A stretch of DNA of 64,000 nucleotides from Archaeoglobus sp. JdFR-27 (GTDB lineage Archaea; Halobacteriota; Archaeoglobi; Archaeoglobales; Archaeoglobaceae). Below the pieces are notes generated by a model, which was not told where the DNA came from, did no database searches, and saw only the letters and a program-made list of their open reading frames with translations. The stretch is taken from assembly GCA_002011235.1 (NCBI GenBank), contig MTMO01000040.1, positions 1 through 64,000 of the forward strand, given 5' to 3'. Positions 16,952 to 25,844 of this stretch are shown here, one piece after another (position 1 is the first letter of the stretch; each line of letters opens with the position of its first letter). The translations under genes and the position numbers were made by a program.

Positions 16952-18016
16952 ATGCTTAACGGAATAAAAGTTATAGAAATCGCACCTTTCTATCCCGGCC
17001 CGTTTTGCACTCAAATCTTAGCTGAACATGGCGCTGAGGTAACCAAAGTCGAGCCACCGAGTGGAGATCCAATGAGATTCAACGAAGAGATGTTTGCTGC
17101 GATAAATAGGAATAAAAAGAGCGTTGTTTTGAATTTGAAAGAAGAAAAAGACGTTAAGGCTTTTTTTGACCTCGCAAAAAAATCAGATGTTATTGTTGAG
17201 GGTTTTAGGCCGGGTGTTGCAAAAAAACTTGGAATTGATTATGAATCAGTAAGAAAGGTGAATGAGAAGATTATATACTGCTCGATATCCGGATTCGGCC
17301 AGAATTCCGAGTTTTCTGACATTCCTGTTCATGATATCAACATTCTATCGATGAATGGAATATGCGGAATAACCGGTTTGAAAACTAGCAAGCCTACAGA
17401 CCCCAACGTTCAACTATCAGACTTCTCATCAGCGATATTCGCGACCATAGCTATATTAATGGCGATAATCAAAAGAGAGAGAACTGGTGAGGGAGAATAC
17501 ATAGATGTAAGCATGTACGATTCCTCCTTTGCTGCAATACCCCTGCACACTTCCAGATATCTCAACAGTGGCAAAGATCTTGAAGATTTTATCTTAAATC
17601 CTGGATATGATATCTACAAAACGAAGGATGGGTTCGTCTCTCTGGGAATGCTTGACGAACCCCACTTTTGGAAAAACCTATGTGTTGCCCTTAAGCTTGA
17701 GAAGTATATTAATCTGAGCTATGATGAGAGGATCAGAGGATATTCCGAGATAAGAGGTGAAATTGAGAAAAGAATATCTAAGTACTCTAGCAGAGAAATA
17801 TTCGAGCTTTTCAGAAAGTCAAATCTGCCATTCGGAGTAGTTAAGGATGTTCTTGAAGGATCCAAGCTCTGCGAAAAAAGAGGATTTCTTGCCAAGAGTT
17901 ATTACGGAAAAGAATATACTGTTGTAACATTCCCAGTTGTTTACAAGGGGATGAAACTTAGAAGAGATGGTAAGGCTCCTAAGATTGGAGAAAATAACGA
18001 TCTGATTAAGGGGTGA
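16952..18016 (+). CDS. Family III CoA transferase (CaiB/BaiF type)
   Basis: 354 aa. Opening LNGIKVIEIAPFYPGPFCTQILAEHGAEVTKVE and INRNKKSVVLNLK are diagnostic of the family, as is CSISGFGQNSEFSD. The probable catalytic Asp is in QLSDFSSA. These enzymes move CoA between carboxylic acids, or racemise 2-methylacyl-CoAs. The substrate is not evident; the next gene, an unknown Cys-containing protein, starts 4 bp after the stop and may be its partner. Start at ATG 16952 chosen by TATA spacing. Confidence 0.88.
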   Translation: MLNGIKVIEIAPFYPGPFCTQILAEHGAEVTKVEPPSGDPMRFNEEMFAAINRNKKSVVLNLKEEKDVKAFFDLAKKSDVIVEGFRPGVAKKLGIDYESVRKVNEKIIYCSISGFGQNSEFSDIPVHDINILSMNGICGITGLKTSKPTDPNVQLSDFSSAIFATIAILMAIIKRERTGEGEYIDVSMYDSSFAAIPLHTSRYLNSGKDLEDFILNPGYDIYKTKDGFVSLGMLDEPHFWKNLCVALKLEKYINLSYDERIRGYSEIRGEIEKRISKYSSREIFELFRKSNLPFGVVKDVLEGSKLCEKRGFLAKSYYGKEYTVVTFPVVYKGMKLRRDGKAPKIGENNDLIKG

Positions 18017-18020
18017 AAGA

Positions 18021-18701
18021 TTGTTTGATCTAGTCTTTGGTGGTGGTAAATACGGGATGGAGGCTGTAGAGTATCTTTTATCGAGAAAAAGAAATTTTGT
18101 AGTTCTCGATATCGATTCGAAGTGCTTGGTTGCAAAGAATTACGATCTGACCAGGATCAACATTAAAGACATTGAGAAGTTGAGATTTAGGGATGAAAAA
18201 GATTATTTCGAGGGTTACTTTATAGAGGGAGGGATATTTGAGGCTTTGAAAGTAATAGAGCTACTGAAACCAGAACATATTTTTCCCACAGCCCCCATTC
18301 ATCTTTCAGCTGCACTAATTCAGGAAAAATTCAAGCTTAGTCCATGGTTTGAGGGAGTGGACAGAGTACTTCCTGGACTTCCGTCGAAAATAATCGTTAG
18401 TGCTGGAAGGGGGAGTGTTGTTGTGACTTACAATAGAGACTATGAATGTCAGCCCAACTGCAACGCTCCAGAAAGATGCCCCGTTACTGGGATTTTAAAG
18501 CCTGCTCCAATGTATAGGCTGCTGGAATTTGCAGCTCCTAATGGTTTTATCCTTCAGAGCCACCAGCTTAGGCCTGGGATTGGTGCTTTAAAGGGAAATG
18601 AATTAGAGTTACTTGTTAAATGGGCACTTGGGAAGAAAGAGCTAATAATTGGAACCGCATGTAAATGCCATGGTGTTATTACCGCATTGAAAAAATTGTA
18701 G
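18021..18701 (+). CDS. Conserved hypothetical protein with Rossmann-like start and Cys motifs
   Basis: 226 aa from a TTG start with GGGGTGA 5 nt before it. The first 35 residues read like a nucleotide-binding beta-alpha-beta (LVFGGGKYGMEAVEYLLSRKRNFVVLDID). The C-terminal half has two Cys groups, ECQPNCNAPERCPVTG and TACKCHG, which could hold a metal or Fe-S centre. I do not recognise the family. It is 4 bp downstream of the CoA transferase and surely co-transcribed, so a role in the same acyl pathway is the best guess. Confidence 0.65.
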   Translation: MFDLVFGGGKYGMEAVEYLLSRKRNFVVLDIDSKCLVAKNYDLTRINIKDIEKLRFRDEKDYFEGYFIEGGIFEALKVIELLKPEHIFPTAPIHLSAALIQEKFKLSPWFEGVDRVLPGLPSKIIVSAGRGSVVVTYNRDYECQPNCNAPERCPVTGILKPAPMYRLLEFAAPNGFILQSHQLRPGIGALKGNELELLVKWALGKKELIIGTACKCHGVITALKKL

Positions 18702-18757
18702 ATTACATGATTGTGAAATTATTGGATAACATCAAGAAAATTTCTCGATTTTAGAAA

Positions 18758-18769
18758 AAAATTAATATT
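18758..18769 (+). promoter_or_regulatory. TATA box of the AN1-rhomboid gene
   Basis: AAAATTAATATT centred about 23-25 nt before the ATG at 18786; no ribosome site between. Confidence 0.4.
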
Positions 18770-18785
18770 CTCTCTACCATACTTG

Positions 18786-19622
18786 ATGAAAGTGGGAACA
18801 AAATGTGATTTCTGCGGAAAGGAAGAATACCTACCCTTTGAATGCCGGTATTGTGGGGGTAAATTCTGTGCCGAACATAGGCTTCCTGAAGCCCATAACT
18901 GTGAGGGAATAATTACCGATGAATACTGGAATGTACCGGTAAAGGTGAAGAAAAAACCCAAGGTTAAGATTCCAGTTGGTGAGAGTGAGCGAATTAAACC
19001 TAAAATTAGACCTAAAATCAAACCTAAAATAAAATTCAACATCGCAACCTATGGATACAACAACATTTTTCTGGGGATAATTACGTTAGTGTTTTTTATC
19101 AGCCTGATTTTTCGATCATCTTTTTACATCTTTGCTTTATTCCCAGATAGGTTTATAGAAATGCCTTGGCAGCTCATCACGAGTATATTTTTCCATATGG
19201 ATTTTGGTCATTATCTTGTTAATGCGATTGTACTCCTGTTCTTCGGAGGAGAATTAGAAAGGAGAGTTGGAGGCAAAAACTACCTAAAGATATTTCTTCT
19301 CTCTGGTTTAGCTGGAAATATAGGATATTTAGCTTTTGCATTTCTCACAGGCAGCTCAAGCGGAGCTCTTGGTGCTTCAGGGGCGATCTATGGAGTGATG
19401 GGGACACTCGCCATAATTGCTCCGGAAATTAGGGTTTTATTCTTTTTCTTCATCCCGATGAGCATCAGGGTAGCTTTGCTAATTTTTGCAGCCTATGATC
19501 TTTTCATGCTTCCTTTGAGCAATGTAACGGGTGTTGCCCATGCAGCCCACCTTGCAGGGCTTGTTATTGGGCTGTACTATGGGAAAAAACTTAAAGTTCT
19601 AAGAAAAAGATGGCCTTGGTGA
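18786..19622 (+). CDS. AN1 zinc finger fused to a rhomboid intramembrane protease
   Basis: 278 aa. Residues 7-39 match an AN1 zinc finger exactly: C7, C10, C20, C23, C28, H31, H37, C39. A basic linker of KPKI/RPKI repeats follows (about 62-82), then six membrane helices of rhomboid type with the serine in GASGAIYG and the histidine in GVAHAAHLAG, both needed for proteolysis. The protease would cut membrane substrates; the cytosolic finger may recruit them or bind ubiquitin-like tags (inference). The ATG at 18786 is preferred over a TTG one codon earlier. Confidence 0.92.
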   Translation: MKVGTKCDFCGKEEYLPFECRYCGGKFCAEHRLPEAHNCEGIITDEYWNVPVKVKKKPKVKIPVGESERIKPKIRPKIKPKIKFNIATYGYNNIFLGIITLVFFISLIFRSSFYIFALFPDRFIEMPWQLITSIFFHMDFGHYLVNAIVLLFFGGELERRVGGKNYLKIFLLSGLAGNIGYLAFAFLTGSSSGALGASGAIYGVMGTLAIIAPEIRVLFFFFIPMSIRVALLIFAAYDLFMLPLSNVTGVAHAAHLAGLVIGLYYGKKLKVLRKRWPW

Positions 19623-19649
19623 TCTAAACTTCAAATGGTGATCGGTTAA

Positions 19650-20657
19650 ATGGCAAATAAAAGAAATCCAAGAAATCTGGATAGGCCAGTGAGCTTCTGG
19701 TTAAATAAAGAACTCTTCTGGGAGAAAAACAGGGTCGAAGACTGTGTCACCATAATTTTAAGAACGAAGGGTTGTCATTGGTATGAAAAAGCCGGTTGCA
19801 TTATGTGTGGGTACAATGTAGAATCAGATAAGCATATTACTCAGCAAAATGTGCTAAATCAACTTGATTTTGTAAGAAAAGAGCTAGAAAAGTTCAATAA
19901 ATTCCCAAAAATAGTCAAGGTTTTCACTTCCGGCAGTTTCTTTGATTCGTCTGAGTTATCTAATGAGACAAGATCTGAATTCTATGTTTTTGTTGAGGAA
20001 ATAGGGGCAGAGAAACTTATAGTTGAAAGCAGACCAGAATTCGTGAAAAATGCTAAAGAAGTTTTTGGAAGGGATTTTATCTTAGAAGTGGGAGTAGGAC
20101 TTGAAAGTGCAAATGACTTCATCAGAAATAAAATAATCAACAAGGGATTTACCTTTGAGAGTTTCAGTGAAGCATCGAGATTCTTGAAAGATAATGGTTT
20201 CAGTGTAAAGGTATATCTCTTGCTAAAACCACCTTTCATTTCTGAGAGTGAAGCGATACATGATGCGGTCGCCTCCTCAAAGATTTTGATTGAGAGAGGT
20301 TTGGCTGATTTAATATCTCTAAATCTGATGAATATTCAGTCCGGTACTGAGGTAGAAAGGCTTTGGAGAAGAGGATTTTATCGTCCTCCATGGCTCTGGA
20401 GCGCTGCTAAGGTTCTTAAAGAGGTCAAAGAAATGAACGGACTGATTATCTCTGATCCTGTCGCTGCTGGAAAAAGAAGAGGACCATGCAACTGCGGAAA
20501 GTGCGATAATAAGTTTGCTGAGGGCATCAAAAGGTTTTCACTCTCACAGAATTCGAGAGAATTGAATGTTCGGTGCGAATGCAAAGAATGGTGGGAGGAT
20601 TATCTTCTGGCAGAAGAGATTTCAAGGCTTCCTGTGACGTTCAGAGGCAGGAGTTGA
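19650..20657 (+). CDS. raSEA: Archaeosine biosynthesis radical SAM enzyme RaSEA
   Basis: 335 aa. A radical-SAM type cluster C42-x7-C50-x2-C53 (GCHWYEKAGCIMCGY) and the sequence FTSGSFFDSSEL and VGVGLESANDFIRN fit TIGR01210. A C-terminal zinc-type cluster (CNCGKC and later CECKEW) is also usual in this family. RaSEA works with ArcS to turn preQ0-lysine at G15 of tRNA into archaeosine. ArcS is not in the window. GGTGATCGG precedes the ATG and the rhomboid gene ends 27 bp upstream. Confidence 0.88.
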   Translation: MANKRNPRNLDRPVSFWLNKELFWEKNRVEDCVTIILRTKGCHWYEKAGCIMCGYNVESDKHITQQNVLNQLDFVRKELEKFNKFPKIVKVFTSGSFFDSSELSNETRSEFYVFVEEIGAEKLIVESRPEFVKNAKEVFGRDFILEVGVGLESANDFIRNKIINKGFTFESFSEASRFLKDNGFSVKVYLLLKPPFISESEAIHDAVASSKILIERGLADLISLNLMNIQSGTEVERLWRRGFYRPPWLWSAAKVLKEVKEMNGLIISDPVAAGKRRGPCNCGKCDNKFAEGIKRFSLSQNSRELNVRCECKEWWEDYLLAEEISRLPVTFRGRS

Positions 20658-20676
20658 GAGAGACTATAAATGAAAC

Positions 20677-21483
20677 TCATGTGGCAAACATCATTCTCAA
20701 CGAATCTCTCAATCCTGGAGCCAATCCGAGAACGATGAGGATGAATTTTATGAAGTTCTTAAAATTCTCCTCCTCTTCAGTCGAATCCAATATATACAGA
20801 ACGGGCACAAACACAGCTATTTTTGCCACCACCATAATCCATGGACCGGCAACATTGATCAGAAACCTTGGCAAAACATGCAGTTCCCAGTAACCGAGGA
20901 ACTGAATTCCTAAGAAAGTTGCAAATCCATCAATCATGTGGGAAAAGAAAACGAGTTTGCTCAAACGGTTGTTCATTGCTGGATAGACTCTCTCGAAAAT
21001 GAATTGATACGCAATGGTAAATATTGCTGCAAAAAAGATTACTGCTGGGAAAAGCCAGCCGTTAATTACTTCAAGATTACTAAAGAGTATTCCAAGGCAT
21101 AAAATGGAGAGAAAAAGACCGGTGGCTCCATAATATTTCCAGTAATCCTCCCCCTTCATTTTTATAGAGATTATAAGAGTCGGGAAGGCTATTAGAAAGA
21201 TAAGAATATAAATAAAAGGAGTCATGAAAAGGTAAGAAACTGGTGGCTCAAGAAAGCCAGCGTCTTCAATCACCCTTGCTGAGGAACCGAGAAGGACAAA
21301 TGGAAGGTTTCCTATAACAAAATTAAAATCAAAGCTTATGTACTTCCTTAGGAACCTATATAGAAGGATAACGACGATTATTAGTATGATTGCAAAGGTA
21401 ATCGTATTCACTATGTTGTATCCCTGCTTATAAACTAAAGAATCAATATAATATTTTTTTATAAAATCATAAATCTGACTCAT
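20677..21483 (-). CDS. DUF63 family membrane protein
   Basis: 268 aa from ATG 21483, which has GGGGAT before it; an upstream in-frame ATG at 21573 would overlap the divergent gene and adds 30 unlikely residues. About eight helices. MSQIYDFIKKYYIDSL...GYNIVNTITFAIIL and the charged IGNLPFVLLGSSARVIEDAGFL are the DUF63 hallmark; the family is almost restricted to archaea and has no known function. It is convergent with raSEA and divergent from ala. Confidence 0.85.
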   Translation of the reverse strand: MSQIYDFIKKYYIDSLVYKQGYNIVNTITFAIILIIVVILLYRFLRKYISFDFNFVIGNLPFVLLGSSARVIEDAGFLEPPVSYLFMTPFIYILIFLIAFPTLIISIKMKGEDYWKYYGATGLFLSILCLGILFSNLEVINGWLFPAVIFFAAIFTIAYQFIFERVYPAMNNRLSKLVFFSHMIDGFATFLGIQFLGYWELHVLPRFLINVAGPWIMVVAKIAVFVPVLYILDSTEEEENFKNFIKFILIVLGLAPGLRDSLRMMFAT

Positions 21484-21565
21484 GGTTATCCCCTTCTTGA
21501 GCAATTTAAAAACTTTACTTTGTTGTTTAAAAAATCGATAATGTTTTTTACTTCCACTTTGAATT

Positions 21566-22531
21566 ATGTCCATGGAGACACTAATTCTTACTCAAAAGGA
21601 AGTTAAGACTCTTTTAACAATGGAGGATGCTTTAAAAGCCGTTGAACATGCGTTTGAAATGCATGGGTTTAATGCTGTCCAAATGCCAGCAAAAATATAC
21701 CTCGAATTTGAAAAAGGAGATCTTAGAGCAATGCCTGCATACCTTGACGGAAAAGCTGGAGTAAAGTGGGTAAATTCTCATCCTGAAAACAGCAAAGTTG
21801 GTTTGCCAACCGTAATGGCTTTGTTGATCTATAACGATCCGGAAACAGGTTTTCCGCTTGCTGTTATGGATGCCACCCATATAACCAACATGAGAACAGG
21901 GGCTGCAGGGGGTATTGCATCAAAATATCTTGCCAAACCAAACAGCAAAGTTCTTGGATTCGTTGGCTGCGGTACGCAAGCGTACACGCAGTTGGTAGCC
22001 CACAAAGAACTCTTTGACATAAAGAAGGTAAAATGCTTTGATATCAGTAAGGAGAAATCAAGTAGATTTGTCGAATTTTGTGAGGAAGAAGGTATACATG
22101 CAGAGTTTATGGAGATTGAAGAAGTTTGCAACTGTGATATTCTCATCACCACAACGCCTTCGAGAAAACCCATTGTAAAAAAGGAATGGATAGTTGAAGG
22201 CACCCATATAAATGCAATTGGAGCAGACGCTCCAGGGAAACAGGAACTCGACTCTGAGATTATAAAAGATGCAAGAGTTTTTGTCGATGACAGAGTTCAG
22301 GCTTTCCATAGTGGAGAAGTTAACGTACCCCTCTCTAAAGGTATAATAAAACCAGAAGATATCGTTGGTACCTTGGGTGAAGTCATCACAGGAAGAATAA
22401 AAGGAAGACAAGGAGATGAGATTACCGTTTTTGATTCTACTGGATTAGCAATCCAAGATATAGCTACTGCAAGTATAGTTTTCCAGCGAGCAACAGAGAA
22501 AAAAATTGGTACCAAAATAAGTTTCTTCTGA
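21566..22531 (+). CDS. ala: Alanine dehydrogenase, archaeal ornithine-cyclodeaminase-like type
   Basis: 321 aa. It matches the Archaeoglobus AlaDH/ornithine cyclodeaminase (mu-crystallin) family: PAYLDGKAGVKWVNSHPENS, VMDATHITNMRTGAAGGIASKYLAKP, a Rossmann motif VLGFVGCGTQAYTQL, and GADAPGKQELD. It interconverts alanine and pyruvate with NAD(H). MSMETL has two Mets; either could start. The divergent DUF63 gene starts 83 bp away. Confidence 0.85.
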   Translation: MSMETLILTQKEVKTLLTMEDALKAVEHAFEMHGFNAVQMPAKIYLEFEKGDLRAMPAYLDGKAGVKWVNSHPENSKVGLPTVMALLIYNDPETGFPLAVMDATHITNMRTGAAGGIASKYLAKPNSKVLGFVGCGTQAYTQLVAHKELFDIKKVKCFDISKEKSSRFVEFCEEEGIHAEFMEIEEVCNCDILITTTPSRKPIVKKEWIVEGTHINAIGADAPGKQELDSEIIKDARVFVDDRVQAFHSGEVNVPLSKGIIKPEDIVGTLGEVITGRIKGRQGDEITVFDSTGLAIQDIATASIVFQRATEKKIGTKISFF

Positions 22532-22698
22532 TAGTTTATGGATTCGATTTGGCAAGATCATGAAATGATTGGAATTGAAAGTCCAGAATAAATCTAGAGA
22601 AGTTCTAAAAAATTTTGATTCACAACTTCAATCCAGATTTTTTGTAATTTGAAATGGAATAAATTTTTGTAAAAGTTTTTGTGATAAAACACAAACCC

Positions 22699-22710
22699 GA
22701 TATATTAAAA
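22699..22710 (+). promoter_or_regulatory. Promoter of the rubredoxin gene
   Basis: CGATATATTAAA is a TATA-like element; start of transcription would fall near 22730, leaving a short leader with a full AAGGAGGT ribosome site at 22741-22748 before the ATG at 22756. This is one of the few first genes here with both a leader and a strong ribosome site. Confidence 0.5.
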
Positions 22711-22755
22711 TAGATAAGCTTTAAATGACTTCTAAACTCGAAGGAGGTTAGTAAA

Positions 22756-22917
22756 ATGGCGAGATATCAATGCTCTGTCTGTGGGTATGTGTATGATGAG
22801 AATGAAGGAGATCCTGAGAGTGATGTTCCACCTGGGACGAAGTGGGAGGACTTGCCTGACGATTGGGTCTGTCCTGTTTGTGGAGCCTCAAAAGAAGAAT
22901 TTGAAGAATTAGATTGA
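22756..22917 (+). CDS. Rubredoxin
   Basis: 53 aa, standard rubredoxin length. Iron ligands C6, C9 ([10 protein letters not shown]) and C39, C42 (CPVCGAS) are all present with the conserved [16 protein letters not shown] loop. A single Fe(Cys)4 centre carries electrons, in anaerobes commonly to superoxide reductase or rubrerythrin. No such partner is adjacent. A consensus AAGGAGGT ribosome site suggests high expression. Confidence 0.97.
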   Translation: MARYQCSVCGYVYDENEGDPESDVPPGTKWEDLPDDWVCPVCGASKEEFEELD

Positions 22918-23194
22918 TAGGTCAATATAAATCTTAAATTTTTTATCAAAATAAAATCAAAATAAAATTTTTAGAGATAATTAAAAGTAATATAAATGAA
23001 TCACCTTGGAGAGAAATTTCTTAGAAAAGTAGATCTGTCTGATCAATTAGACATAAAAATCAATTAGAAATAGGCTAAAAAGAGAAATCCGAATAGAACT
23101 TGGGAAGAAGTACAAAGCAAAAATCACAAATTTTAATTACACAAATTGCATACATTCTTTGATATTTTTAAAGTCGGTTTCTGGAGGTGGAAAA

Positions 23195-24082
23195 TTGAAA
23201 ATTGGATTTGTCGGAGCAGGAAGAATAGGCTCAACTTCTGCTTTTACTTGTTTGCAACATCTGGATGTAGAGGAGATGGCAATTGTTGATATAATTGAAG
23301 ATCTTGCTGTTGGTGAGGCTATGGATCTCTCGCATGCTGCCGCTGGATTAGACAAATATCCTGAGATTAAAGGTGGATCGGATTATTCTCTACTCAAGGA
23401 GAGCGATATTATTGTTGTAAGTGCTGGACTTGCAAGAAAGCCGGGAATGACTAGGCTAGATCTTGCAACGAAAAATGCGGGAATTATTAAAGATATCGCT
23501 AAAAATATCATGGCAAATTCACCGGAGAGCAAGATCTTGGTTGTAACAAATCCTATGGATGTCATGAACTACATAATGTGGAAAGAGACTGGGAAGCCGA
23601 GAAATGAGGTTTTTGGGATGGGAAACCTTCTCGATTCATCAAGATTTAAGGAGAGACTTCATACTCATGGAGCGAGGAACATCAGAAAAGCGTACATTAT
23701 CGGGGAACATGGCGATAGCATGTTCCCGGCTAAAAGTCTTGCCGACTTCGACAATGAGGTTGACTGGAAAAAGGTAGAGGAGGAGACCAGGTTCATCGCT
23801 GCAGAGGTAATAAAAAGAAAGGGAGCCACTATATATGGGCCTGCAGTCTGCATTTACCAGATGGTCAAAGCTGTGGTTAAAGATACGAAAGAGGAAATCC
23901 CGACAAGCGTTGTTCTCGATGGAGAGTATGGGATAAAGAACGTAGCTTTAGGTGTTCCCGTTTTGCTTGGAAAGAATGGTGTTGAAAAGATAGTTGAGCA
24001 CGATTTGACACCTGAAGAGATCGAGGGCTTAAAGAATTCTGCAAGGATCCTCAGAGGAAGATTAGAAGAGCTTGGATACTAA
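23195..24082 (+). CDS. mdh: Malate dehydrogenase (LDH-like)
   Basis: 295 aa from TTG 23195, chosen because GGAGGTGG lies at 23182-23189 and the protein then opens with MKIGFVGAGRIGSTSAFT as in Archaeoglobus MalDH. Catalytic residues: ARKPGMTRLD (R substrate clamp), VTNPMDVM, and the HGDSM histidine (IGEHGDSMF). It oxidises malate to oxaloacetate with NAD. Close similarity to the well-studied A. fulgidus enzyme is from memory of that protein. A longer frame from 23159 is unlikely. Confidence 0.93.
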   Translation: MKIGFVGAGRIGSTSAFTCLQHLDVEEMAIVDIIEDLAVGEAMDLSHAAAGLDKYPEIKGGSDYSLLKESDIIVVSAGLARKPGMTRLDLATKNAGIIKDIAKNIMANSPESKILVVTNPMDVMNYIMWKETGKPRNEVFGMGNLLDSSRFKERLHTHGARNIRKAYIIGEHGDSMFPAKSLADFDNEVDWKKVEEETRFIAAEVIKRKGATIYGPAVCIYQMVKAVVKDTKEEIPTSVVLDGEYGIKNVALGVPVLLGKNGVEKIVEHDLTPEEIEGLKNSARILRGRLEELGY

Positions 24083-24129
24083 TACAAAGTCATCTAGGTT
24101 TCTATTTACATAATAAATTTTTAGATTAC

Positions 24130-24800
24130 ATGAGAAAAAGTGAAGTTATCGTTTTGGGGATAATTCTCCTCTCTTTCACTGTAAGCATCTATTTTTATCC
24201 CAAAATGCCAGAAAGGATGGCAGCGCACTGGAACGCTCAGGGAGAGGTAAATGGGTATATGGGGAATTCTGGGGGTTGTTTCTGATACCCTTTACACTTA
24301 CTGGATTTGCCTTGATTTTCTTCGCCATCCCAAAAATAGACCCGTTGAAAGAGAACATCGAAGAGTTCAGAAGGTACTATGATGGGTTTGTAGTTCTGTT
24401 CTTACTCTACATGCTTTTGTTTCATTTTCAAATCATTCTATGGAATATCAGGATAGAGATCTCCCCAAATGAAACCCTGCCAATCATGTTGGGAATTCTG
24501 TTTTTCTATGTTGGTGTTCTTTGTGAAAAGGCAAAAAGAAACTGGTTTATCGGAATCAGGACACCGTGGACGTTGAGCAGTGAAAGAGTGTGGGAAAAGA
24601 CCCACAGAATTGGTGGAAAGCTGTTCAAAATTGCTGGAGTAATCTCATTTGCCGGAGTGCTTTTTCAGAGCTATTCGTTACTCTTCATTCTCGTTCCAGT
24701 ATTTTCGGTCGCTGCTTATACCATTGTTTATTCTTACGTCGAATACAGAAAAGAAGAGAGAGTTAGGAGAGGGTTAGGAAGGATAAATGCCAAGCACTAA
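24130..24800 (+). pseudogene. Frameshifted SdpI/DUF1648-type membrane protein
   Basis: The frame from ATG 24130 encodes the DUF1648 start (PKMPERMAAHWNAQGEVNGYMG) but stops at a TGA at 24283. The rest (FWGLFLIPFTLTGFALIFFAIP ... CEKAKRNWFIGIRTPWTLSSERVWEKTHRIGGKLFKIAG, ending TAA at 24800) is in another frame. Joining them needs one extra base around 24260-24264 (ATGGGGAATTC). The combined protein would be about 223 aa with five or so helices, including the SdpI signature. SdpI-type proteins protect bacteria from membrane toxins; here the role is unknown. Either a recent pseudogene or a one-base error in a G run. Confidence 0.8.
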
Positions 24801-24824
24801 GAGATCAAATTCCAGATCCAACGA

Positions 24825-25844
24825 TCAATAAACGTACGCGTCAACAACCACATGAACCACACCAGGCGAGTAGTTTTTCACCTTTCTGAGGTTTAAAATT
24901 TTAATTTCTTTACTCAGCTGTGATGCTGCATCCTTCAGCCTCCTTACAGGCCTGTCCTTCACCGCAAGCGGTACCGCTTCATGATAGTGTATGAAACCCT
25001 CGTTCTTCAATGCTCTTATCGCCACTTCAATAAACTCATGGCAGTTTATGTGGCCCATGAGAACCCTGTCCGCAACTCCCTCAGGAGTAACGAATTTCGA
25101 ATCCCCGAGAATTGGGATGATGTTTGTAACTTCATTCAGCCTCATGTTTTCCAGCAAGTAGTGATAGGATTCAGGATTTATCTCGATGGCATAGATTTTT
25201 CTGGCCCTGGAGTGCTTTGCAATCGGGATTGAAAAGTAGCCTACCCCCGCAAACATATCAACTACAACCTCACCTTCCTCGATCATCCCAGCAACCCTCA
25301 TCTTCTCATACTGGTTCCCCGGACTGAACATAACCTTCTTAACATCGAACTTGAAATAACAACCATTTTCCAGTTTAGTCGTTTCGGTTGCCCTTGGATC
25401 TCCGGCTAGAAACTCCAGAGTGGGTCTTCTCAAAGCACCTTCTTTCCCGAGATCTCTCCAAACCGACCTGCATTTGGGATGGATTCTCAAAAGCGCCTCC
25501 CCGATCTCTTTTGAATAGGAGGAAACCTCGTTGGAGATCTTTACGAGAATTATATCGCCCAGGATTTTGTATGACCTCGGTATATAATTTTGGAGATCGG
25601 AGGGTATTTTATTCTTCAAAACTTCATAGATACTCTTTTCCCTTATAAAAATGGGATTTTCCTGTTCTATTAGCTCGAAGTCTTTAAATTTATCTTCAAA
25701 TCCTTCTAGGATGGGAATTATAACATAATCACCTTCCGTGGTTATCAATCTATCCCTATCTTTAGCACCAATTGATTCGGCCCTCTTTCTGATCTCGTCG
25801 GCCTTACTTTTTGGAACTTTTATTGCAAGAAACGTCATTTCCAA
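24825..25844 (-). CDS. Trm5/Taw2 family tRNA-modifying enzyme, probably Taw2
   Basis: 339 aa. N-terminal D1-like domain, then a class I SAM fold: VKKVMFSPGNQYEKMRV, VVDMFAGVGYFSIPIAKHS, IYAIEINPESYHYLLENMRLN. Where Trm5 methylases have an N-x-P-P/NLP motif this protein has MGHINCHEFIEVA, which favours the aminocarboxypropyl transferase Taw2 of wyosine synthesis over tRNA m1G37 methylation. The distinction is from motif memory and is not certain. Its 5' end overlaps the Nmd3 gene by 10 bp. Confidence 0.8.
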   Translation of the reverse strand: MEMTFLAIKVPKSKADEIRKRAESIGAKDRDRLITTEGDYVIIPILEGFEDKFKDFELIEQENPIFIREKSIYEVLKNKIPSDLQNYIPRSYKILGDIILVKISNEVSSYSKEIGEALLRIHPKCRSVWRDLGKEGALRRPTLEFLAGDPRATETTKLENGCYFKFDVKKVMFSPGNQYEKMRVAGMIEEGEVVVDMFAGVGYFSIPIAKHSRARKIYAIEINPESYHYLLENMRLNEVTNIIPILGDSKFVTPEGVADRVLMGHINCHEFIEVAIRALKNEGFIHYHEAVPLAVKDRPVRRLKDAASQLSKEIKILNLRKVKNYSPGVVHVVVDAYVY

